A DNA stretch of 36,265 bases from Candidatus Vogelbacteria bacterium CG10_big_fil_rev_8_21_14_0_10_51_16. GTDB taxonomy: Bacteria > Patescibacteriota > Minisyncoccia > Phycocordibacterales > JACRKE01. Every line of letters starts with the position of its first letter. Positions within the stretch are counted from its first letter, which is position 1. Shown piece by piece: positions 31,588 through 36,265 of the stretch. The position numbers were made by a program, and so were the translations under genes. Location: assembly GCA_002774795.1 (NCBI GenBank), contig PCYI01000021.1, positions 350 through 36,614 on the forward strand, written 5' to 3'. A model generated the notes under the pieces. That model was not told the origin of the DNA, made no database searches, and saw nothing but the letters and a program-made list of their open reading frames with translations.

Positions 31588-32445
31588 TTACTTTTGTGTA
31601 ACTTCTCTCCCTTGCTCCGACAATTCTTCTAAGGATGGGATTTGTCTTTCTCGATACTCGTTCCATTCTGTTGTGCTCGCTCCGAAAGCCCCGCTAAGCT
31701 CATTAAATACCCCCGGATCTTTAGGACTAACGCCAAGCTGCTTATACAATTCAGCTACTCTGTCTGCTTTTTGTTCGCGGAGCGCTTGGTCAATTTCGTC
31801 GATGATCACCTTGTGTGCTTCTTTCTCCTCTTCTGGGATTACCGGTGGTACCAAGAGATGCTGGCCAAAAGGTTCAATTAAACCTTCGAAGCTTCCATTC
31901 TCTTTGAACTCAAGAGCAGCCACATCTGGAAACTTCATTGATTTTTCTATTTCTTCTAATTCTCCCCCTGCAAAACTCTGATACGCGAGCGAGAGTACTC
32001 CGCTATGAGAAACAATACCAAGACTCTCTAATCCAGCCAGCTGTTGCTCCCTCACAAGTGCCGCCAACCCTTCAGTAAATCGTGCCTTCGCGTCTGCGAA
32101 ATTAGCCTCGCCAAATAAGCTTGCATCTTGGTGTTCGAAGAGATACTTCATGATCTCTGCATATCTCGGCCCCAGAAATTTGCTCACCCCTGCACTCACC
32201 TCACCGAAGGCATCGTTGAGTGCCAAGGGTACGCCTAATGCGCGAGCCATATGAGCGCCCGTCTCAAAAGCCTTGAGCTGTGAGCTGGAGATGAGCAACT
32301 GTGGCGGCCGCTCTAAGCCCCCAACAACCTCACCGAGCTGCCCCGACAAAGCGGCACCCTCTGGCTTCAGGTGCCACTGCTTGACCGGCTTCTGACCAGT
32401 CATATCCACAAACGCTGAAGCGTGACGAATTAAATATACTTTCAT
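31588..32445 (-). CDS. Histidine phosphatase (phosphoglycerate-mutase-like) with C-terminal extension
   Basis: It hydrolyses phosphate esters through a phospho-histidine. The 285 residues begin MKVYLIRHASAF, where RHA holds the catalytic histidine, followed by LLISSSQLKAFETG and VSHSGVL with the second histidine. The core ends at about residue 190. The last 90 residues are a helical, acidic extension (EEEKEAHKVIIDEIDQALRE) not usual in the family. TATACT lies 6 nt before the ATG, so a leaderless mRNA is predicted. Substrate unknown. Confidence 0.82.
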   Translation of the reverse strand: MKVYLIRHASAFVDMTGQKPVKQWHLKPEGAALSGQLGEVVGGLERPPQLLISSSQLKAFETGAHMARALGVPLALNDAFGEVSAGVSKFLGPRYAEIMKYLFEHQDASLFGEANFADAKARFTEGLAALVREQQLAGLESLGIVSHSGVLSLAYQSFAGGELEEIEKSMKFPDVAALEFKENGSFEGLIEPFGQHLLVPPVIPEEEKEAHKVIIDEIDQALREQKADRVAELYKQLGVSPKDPGVFNELSGAFGASTTEWNEYRERQIPSLEELSEQGREVTQK

Positions 32446-32506
32446 GTGTGGAGTATAGCAAAATTAATGGTGTCTAACATCTTTAACCTTCTCAACCCTC
32501 AAAGGG

Positions 32507-33292
32507 CTAACCTTTGCCTTTCTTTATCAATTCCAACAGTTTGTCGTGGACATACCCGTTTGAAATCACACAGCCCAAACCTTCTTTATCGTACCTTCTC
32601 TCATTGCCTTGTAAATCAGTAACCTTACCACCGGCCTCTTCGGTGATGATCTTCAGCGTCGCGACGTCGTGCGCGTACTCCCCGTAAAATACTGTTCCGA
32701 CGAACTTGCCGTTCGCAACCTGCACGCCGCCGTAGATGACGGAGAGCAACTTCATCACTTTGCACTTTTCTCTACTTAGGGCGTCGAGGAGAGGCAAATT
32801 TGAGAACCCAAGATGCCGACCAGAGCCCTCGGCGCTCACGTACGCGTTGAGGAAATTGTCTTGTTTCGAAACAAATATCTGGCTTCCATTCCGATAAGCC
32901 CCACCCCCTTTCGTTGCCCAGTACATATTTTTCATGATTGGATCATACACTACACCTAGAACGGGTTGGCCAGTCTCTTGCTCAACAAGAGCAAGAGAAA
33001 AAGTAAACATGGGCAGTCCGAGTGAAAATGGCATGGTGCCGTCTATGGGATCACAGACCCAGGTGTAGGAGGATCCTTCTTTGATGACACTTTTTTCCTC
33101 GCCGTAGATGCTGTGGTCGGGGTAGACTTCACTTATTCGCTTGACGACGAGATAGTTGATCTCTGTGTCTGCTTTTGTAAGAGGAGTGTTGTCCTCCTTC
33201 CACGTAGTCTCGGTGGTGAAGCTAAAATACCGTAGCGCTATTTCACCAGCATCCACGGCAAGTTCTTTGGCAAATTTTAGATATGTCTCCAT
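32507..33292 (-). CDS. Inositol-monophosphatase-family phosphatase
   Basis: A Mg2+-dependent phosphatase acting on inositol phosphate, 3'-phosphoadenosine phosphate or fructose bisphosphate. The 261 residues show the metal ligands in YGEEKS, CDPIDGTMPFSLGLP (the DPIDGT signature, with the usual NF replaced by PF after M) and a C-terminal AHDVATLKIITEEAGG. The ATG at 33292 (METYLKF) is chosen because TATACT lies 9 nt upstream and the family begins there. Specific substrate cannot be told. Confidence 0.87.
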   Translation of the reverse strand: METYLKFAKELAVDAGEIALRYFSFTTETTWKEDNTPLTKADTEINYLVVKRISEVYPDHSIYGEEKSVIKEGSSYTWVCDPIDGTMPFSLGLPMFTFSLALVEQETGQPVLGVVYDPIMKNMYWATKGGGAYRNGSQIFVSKQDNFLNAYVSAEGSGRHLGFSNLPLLDALSREKCKVMKLLSVIYGGVQVANGKFVGTVFYGEYAHDVATLKIITEEAGGKVTDLQGNERRYDKEGLGCVISNGYVHDKLLELIKKGKG

Positions 33293-33460
33293 TGTGAAAG
33301 CAGTATACCCCGCCTGCTTTTCTATCATAAATTAAGAACGGAGGCGACTTAACTACATACCACACATAACGCCGGGAAGCCGTGCTCTGCATTGACTCGG
33401 TGACTGCGGAAGGGGGAAAGTCTTGTGGACGAATGGCCTTAAGGACGATAGGATTACGAC

Positions 33461-34132
33461 ATGGAAGAATTGCCGGAAATCATTCTCGTCGACAAGCCCA
33501 AGGGCATCACTTCCTACGACGTAATTAGGCTACTTAAACACACCCTCCCGCGTGGTACAAAAATCGGCCACGCGGGTACCCTCGACCCGCTCGCAAGCGG
33601 GCTTATGATAATCGGCATCGGCCGAGGCACCAAACGCCTGACCGAGTTTCTGAAGCTCCCGAAAGTGTACACAGCCGACGTGCTTCTGGGACGGCGCACG
33701 AGCACCGGAGACCTAGAGGGAGAGGTACTCGAGGAGCGACCACTAACATCCCAGTCACTAAGTGACTGGGATGTTAGGAAAACTGTTGCAGGTATGTGCG
33801 GAACCCTTGAGCTCCAAGTGCCGGCCTACTCGGCGGTGAAGGTCGGCGGGCAACCGCTCTATAAAAGAGCCCGGCGGGGCGACACTAGCATAACTCCGCC
33901 CATAAAAACGATGCAGGTTGCCCGCGCGGAACTTCTAGAGCATTTTGCGCACGAACACGGCTATGTTTTACGTGTCGAGTTTGCCGTCGGCTCCGGCACT
34001 TACATCCGCTCCTTGGCCGAGGAGCTTGGTCGCCGCTTCAATCTACCCGCCACCCTCGCCGACCTTCGGCGCACTATTATTGGTGAGTTTCGCATCGAGG
34101 ATGCCCGGCCCATGGAGAATTTCCACTCCTAG
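33461..34132 (+). CDS. truB: tRNA pseudouridine-55 synthase with a palindrome-encoded insert
   Basis: TruB makes pseudouridine 55 in the T loop of tRNAs. The 223-residue protein has VDKPKGITSYDV, the catalytic aspartate in GHAGTLDPLASGLM (36-49), VYTADVLLGRRTSTGDLEG, PAYSAVKVGGQPLYKRAR and VEFAVGSGTYIRSLAEELGR. It lacks a C-terminal PUA domain, as in short members. Residues 95-106 (TSQSLSDWDV) are encoded by a perfect 35-bp palindrome that recurs between genes elsewhere; they fall in the surface loop between a conserved strand and the next helix. AGGA lies 7 nt before the ATG. A 130-nt leader is likely. Confidence 0.93.
   Translation: MEELPEIILVDKPKGITSYDVIRLLKHTLPRGTKIGHAGTLDPLASGLMIIGIGRGTKRLTEFLKLPKVYTADVLLGRRTSTGDLEGEVLEERPLTSQSLSDWDVRKTVAGMCGTLELQVPAYSAVKVGGQPLYKRARRGDTSITPPIKTMQVARAELLEHFAHEHGYVLRVEFAVGSGTYIRSLAEELGRRFNLPATLADLRRTIIGEFRIEDARPMENFHS
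33743..33777. repeat. Perfect 35-bp palindrome inside truB
   Basis: Two 17-base arms flank one A at 33760. The core CCAGTCACTAAGTGACTGG is identical to that of the intergenic palindrome at 11276-11314 and differs at two positions from those at 9311 and 10218. It keeps the truB reading frame. Confidence 0.8.
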
Positions 34133-34153
34133 CAACAACAAAAGATTCACATA

Positions 34154-34296
34154 CTTTGAATTACGAAACTCGTAAAATTACCGTCATTGCGAGGGCTTTA
34201 GTCCGAAGCAATCCAGGAACCGCGACTTATTTTCTGGATTGCCACGGGCTTACGCCCTCGCAATGACGACAGTGAGTAGAGTTTCGTAACTCAAAG
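34154..34296. repeat. MITE-like inverted-repeat element after truB
   Basis: The 143-bp element has imperfect ends CTTTGAATTACGAAACTC and GAGTTTCGTAACTCAAAG (17 of 18 paired). Inside it GTCATTGCGAGGGC / GCCCTCGCAATGAC and AGCAATCCAG / CTGGATTGC pair as well. The inner GTCATTGCGAGG...CAATCC unit is a repeat word known from several bacterial genomes. It may also form a strong RNA hairpin downstream of truB. Confidence 0.75.
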
Positions 34297-34329
34297 TCAC
34301 ATAATTTGTGGCATCATACCATAGCCAAG

Positions 34330-34359
34330 TTGTAAAGCGGGCTATTTTTCTGCTATATT
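34330..34359 (+). promoter_or_regulatory. Promoter of tRNA-Gln
   Basis: TTGTAA (34330-34335), 18 nt and TATATT (34354-34359), with TGC before the -10 box. The start point would be about 10-12 nt before the tRNA. Confidence 0.55.
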
Positions 34360-34376
34360 TGTAGGTGCTACCCTAC

Positions 34377-34447
34377 TGCCAGATCGTCTAATGGTAGGAC
34401 ACATGCCTCTGGAGCATGTTATCTAGGTTCGAATCCTAGTCTGGCAA
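34377..34447 (+). tRNA. tRNA-Gln (anticodon CUG)
   Basis: The acceptor arms TGCCAGA and TCTGGCA pair fully. The D arm holds TAATGGTAGGAC, the anticodon stem is CATGC/GCATG around the loop CTCTGGA (anticodon CTG), and the T arm is CTAGG-TTCGAAT-CCTAG. The discriminator is A, and CCA is not encoded. The glutamine decoding is read from the anticodon alone. Confidence 0.92.
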
Positions 34448-34616
34448 CAAACAAGCGAAGCAGTTTTGTTGCCAGAAGAAAGGCGACTGATCGCCTTTAG
34501 TCTAGGATTCGAACGCCGGAGCTTATGACCATCAGCAGAGGTTGCGCGAGGCGGTGCCCAGCTCGAGGCGAGCGACGGCGAAACGAGAGGCGAGGGAGAA
34601 ACTCCTAGTCTGGCAA
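34434..34616. repeat. Direct and inverted copies of the tRNA-Gln 3' end
   Basis: TCCTAGTCTGGCAA (34434-34447, in the tRNA) is repeated directly at 34603-34616. In addition TTTGTTGCCAGA (34465-34476) is the perfect complement of the tRNA end plus trailer (12 bp), and TCTAGGATTCGAA (34501-34513) is complementary to the T arm. The two inverted pieces are split by a hairpin, AAAGGCGA-CTGA-TCGCCTTT. The complement of 34514-34535 also reads like a tRNA anticodon arm with CAT. The block looks like a rearranged attachment or integration scar and may fold with the tRNA precursor. Confidence 0.6.
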
Positions 34617-34679
34617 TTGTAAAAAAGTGGCTCATCGCAATGTCTCCCAAGGTGAGACCTATGTGAGGACCTATGTGAG

Positions 34680-34745
34680 CTATCCACAACAAATCTCCAA
34701 AATAGCCTTTATATATCTACATCGGGTGTGGATATGTGTGGATAT
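34680..34745. other. Three DnaA-box-like sites in an AT-rich stretch
   Basis: CTATCCACA (34680-34688) and two TGTGGATAT sites (34727-34735 and 34737-34745) each match the DnaA box TTATCCACA at eight of nine positions on one strand or the other. The last two are exactly 10 bp apart, one helical turn. The DNA between is AT-rich (TTTATATATCTAC). It could be an origin, a DnaA-binding regulatory site or chance; no dnaA, dnaN or rpmH gene is present. Confidence 0.4.
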
Positions 34746-34759
34746 ATAGAGCTTAAAAC

Positions 34760-34801
34760 AAAAAACGCCTCATCCGATGAGACGCTCGTGAGTCGTTTTT
34801 T
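34760..34801. terminator. A-rich/T-rich hairpin terminator
   Basis: AAAAAACG and CGTTTTTT bracket an inner CTCATC/GATGAG stem. It can act in either direction, downstream of the 104-residue minus-strand gene and of the tRNA block. Confidence 0.6.
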
Positions 34802-34807
34802 GTAGTG

Positions 34808-34840
34808 GACCCGACACAGAGGCGCGCTCTGTGTCGGGTC
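34808..34840 (-). terminator. Perfect 13-bp hairpin after the 104-residue gene
   Basis: GACCCGACACAGA and TCTGTGTCGGGTC pair perfectly around a 7-nt GC-rich loop, 32 bp past the stop codon at 34873. A second hairpin with a T-run follows, so the two form a tandem end structure. Confidence 0.65.
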
Positions 34841-34872
34841 TGGTGTGTGTGACAGTGGCAGGAACTGGGAGC

Positions 34873-35187
34873 TCAGCTAAAGTCGAGGCTCTCGGCCATC
34901 GAAAGCAGGCCGATTCTCACGTTCTCCCGGAAACGCTCCAGGATGGCGACCTCCGCCTGCTCCATACCGTACCGGTAAAGCAGAGTCATGAGATATGCTC
35001 CCCGTGCGTGATCCTCACTCTCCGGATTGATGAAGGCGGCGAGATACTGTCCGTTGACCTCCCGCCCCTCCCGGAACGCCTCGGCGAGCACGAAGCACGC
35101 GAGGTCGCGCCTGAAGGCGGCGCGGGACTCGTCGGCCTCTTCCGGATTCGGGTCGTCGTCCAGGTCCAGTCTTCTGTTGCAGCCCAT
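34873..35187 (-). CDS. Unknown small acidic protein
   Basis: This 104-residue protein starts MGCNRRLDLDDDPNPEEADE and is mainly helical and charged (RDLACFVLAEAFREGREVNG, LLYRYGMEQAEVAILERFRE). There are no membrane segments. The start at 35187 is chosen for AAAGGAG 7 nt upstream; the longer frame has no support. It follows the 265-residue gene by 77 bp with a GC-rich hairpin between, probably in one operon. No family recognised. Confidence 0.68.
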   Translation of the reverse strand: MGCNRRLDLDDDPNPEEADESRAAFRRDLACFVLAEAFREGREVNGQYLAAFINPESEDHARGAYLMTLLYRYGMEQAEVAILERFRENVRIGLLSMAESLDFS

Positions 35188-35210
35188 AGTGGTTCTCCTT
35201 TCCTTTCCTT

Positions 35211-35230
35211 CGCGGGCCGTGTGGCCCGCG
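35211..35230 (-). promoter_or_regulatory. GC-rich hairpin between two co-directional genes
   Basis: CGCGGGCC-GTGT-GGCCCGCG forms a perfect 8-bp stem with a tetraloop and no T-run, directly before the ribosome site of the 104-residue gene. It could stabilise the downstream message or attenuate transcription. Confidence 0.45.
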
Positions 35231-35264
35231 GGGGTGAAGTTGTTGTCGTTGGTCCCAACCGGCG

Positions 35265-36062
35265 TCAAAGCGGGCGTTCGGCTTGGATGCGGAGCCACTT
35301 CAGACCCGCAAGGTAGTTTGCGCGAAGTTTGTCGTAGTCGGTCACCTCTTCCGATGACGCATCAAAGCACTTCAATAGAGTGAGTACCAATGCGACTGTT
35401 TCCTGATCGTCACGCCATTCGTGAAAGAACCGGGCAAGCAAGTTTCCCTCTCTCGTCACTATCTTGTTAGTGCTGAAACGGACGATGATCTGGACCAACC
35501 GAAACTGGAAGTTCATTAGACTGGATTCATCCGAAGCCTTGTCTGACTTGTCTGAACCTGCCTTGTCGTCATCCTTGGGTGGCACAAACCGCTCGAGTTT
35601 GTCGAGAGCGCTCTCGAGCGTGCCCACCGCCTCAGTGGCTTCGCGGGCTTCTGTCTCGAGCTTCTCGGCGAACTGGTCGAGGAGCCCGCCACGAACTGCC
35701 TCGGCGAATTGGAGAAGATTTCTTGGCTCGCTGGTGTCTTGCGAAACCGACAACCAGAAGCTCCTCGACATCTCCGGCCGCATGGGCCACGAGAAACTCC
35801 ACATACGGAGGCTGTTGAAGAAGAACTTCGCCTTGCCCCTAACTTCTATCTCGATGCCACCCGTCGAGACGTTGTCCCGGTAGAAGACTCGCAGGAAAGC
35901 GGCCGCGATGGCGTGCACCGCCTCGCGCAACTTCTCCCACATCCGGCTCCGCTCGTCGCCCGCGCGCAGAAGGCGCTCTAGGGCATCCTTCGGCTTAAGC
36001 TCCTTCTGATCCCTGTCTTCTCCTAGCAAACCGCCCTCGATAGCGGCTGTGACGTCTTTCAT
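35265..36062 (-). CDS. Unknown 265-residue protein
   Basis: This soluble, charged protein is mostly helical, with an Asp/Lys/Ser-rich linker at about 163-180 (KDDDKAGSDKSDKASDESS) separating two helical parts. Tryptophan-rich words (MWSFSWPMRPEMSRSFW) occur in the middle. No signal peptide or motif is recognised. GGAGGT lies 6 nt before the ATG, a strong ribosome site. The hairpin GAAGCTCA-CCA-TGAGCTTC (36109-36127) lies in its leader. It heads a likely two-gene operon with the 104-residue protein. Confidence 0.7.
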   Translation of the reverse strand: MKDVTAAIEGGLLGEDRDQKELKPKDALERLLRAGDERSRMWEKLREAVHAIAAAFLRVFYRDNVSTGGIEIEVRGKAKFFFNSLRMWSFSWPMRPEMSRSFWLSVSQDTSEPRNLLQFAEAVRGGLLDQFAEKLETEAREATEAVGTLESALDKLERFVPPKDDDKAGSDKSDKASDESSLMNFQFRLVQIIVRFSTNKIVTREGNLLARFFHEWRDDQETVALVLTLLKCFDASSEEVTDYDKLRANYLAGLKWLRIQAERPL

Positions 36063-36265
36063 CTTTCTACCTCCGCGCTTTTAGGCTCGCCGGCCAGTAA
36101 AGGAACCTGAAGCTCACCATGAGCTTCGCTGAAAGTATGCAACCATGTACTTCACACAAATGCAAGTCTAGCAAAAGTAACTGCTCACAAAAACGAGTGG
36201 CGGCTAACTAGCACAACATATCTCGCTCCGTCTTTGCCACCGCCTTTGGCGGGGTCCCGTCCGAA
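36063..36265. other. Gene-free right end
   Basis: No gene is visible. The interval holds the leader of the 265-residue gene, a weak TTGCAT / CATACT promoter-like pair around 36140-36166 on the minus strand, the hairpin at 36109-36127 and a second, CCGCC-TTT-GGCGG, at about 36240-36252. Confidence 0.4.

Noticed and set aside
33361..33460. Structured RNA (SRP-like GGAA hairpin) in the truB leader
   Set aside because: The sequence around GACTGCGGAAGG recalls the SRP RNA tip, but the AGCAG loop and the matching stem are missing.
34514..34560. Second tRNA gene on the minus strand
   Set aside because: The complement has an anticodon-arm-like CAT region and GTTCGAATCC, but acceptor and D stems do not form. 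It is treated as rearranged tRNA sequence.

Overview
The window most resembles a chromosomal segment of a Candidate Phyla Radiation (Patescibacteria, Parcubacteria-like) bacterium. This is inferred from the gene mix, not from a marker phylogeny. The mix includes short intergenic gaps, many small orphan proteins, an Obg GTPase without the usual C-terminal extension, membrane proteins of the DUF2339, DUF2914 and thrombospondin type 3 kinds, remnants of toxin-antitoxin modules, and many short palindromic repeats. Nearly all genes lie on the minus strand. The plus-strand exceptions are at 3442, 6348, 21245 (sortase), 33461 (truB) and the tRNA-Gln.

Layout. 1-6200: the start of an orphan gene, a patch of nested hairpins, a large anchored fibronectin-III protein, obgE, a small coiled-coil protein, a thioredoxin-reductase-like flavoprotein with a glutaredoxin, and a PD-(D/E)XK nuclease. 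6300-11300: an orphan gene with a strong ribosome site, a degenerate cupredoxin-like protein, a GlcD-type flavoprotein, then a three-gene cluster of unknown membrane or anchored proteins bracketed by two near-identical 157/158-bp terminator-bearing repeats. 11300-14100: a flavin oxidoreductase and a cyclopropane-fatty-acid-synthase-type methyltransferase, a pair that in actinobacteria makes 10-methyl fatty acids. 14200-20500: a guanylate-kinase-like protein, a cysteine-rich surface protein, a VIT-family metal transporter, a DUF2914 membrane protein, a P-type cation ATPase and a 51-residue Pro/Ala-rich protein. 20500-26600: an approximately 700-bp gene-free interval, a sortase, and an envelope operon (FecR-domain, DUF2339, thrombospondin type 3). 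26700-32500: accessory DNA with an intact Phd/RelE pair, an orphan RelB-like antitoxin with a 19-codon toxin stump, a gene stopped by an in-frame TAA, a class III aminotransferase, DUF2200, and truncated dinD and phosphotransferase pieces meeting at a perfect palindrome. 32500-36265: a histidine phosphatase, an inositol-monophosphatase-like protein, truB, a MITE-like element, tRNA-Gln with rearranged copies of its own 3' end, three DnaA-box-like sites and two more orphan genes.

Two global patterns stand out. First, short palindromic elements recur between genes, and copies or relatives sit in frame inside coding sequences: truB is clearest, and the CFA synthase, the 186-residue cysteine-rich protein and the fibronectin protein are probable. 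This resembles the behaviour known for Rickettsia palindromic elements. Second, gene starts fall into two types. Many genes have a TATACT-like -10 box only 6-9 nt before the ATG and no Shine-Dalgarno sequence, which predicts leaderless mRNA. Eight unrecognised or divergent genes instead have a strong Shine-Dalgarno sequence, and several of these also have a TTGAC -35 box and hairpin terminators. The second type may have a separate origin or separate regulation.
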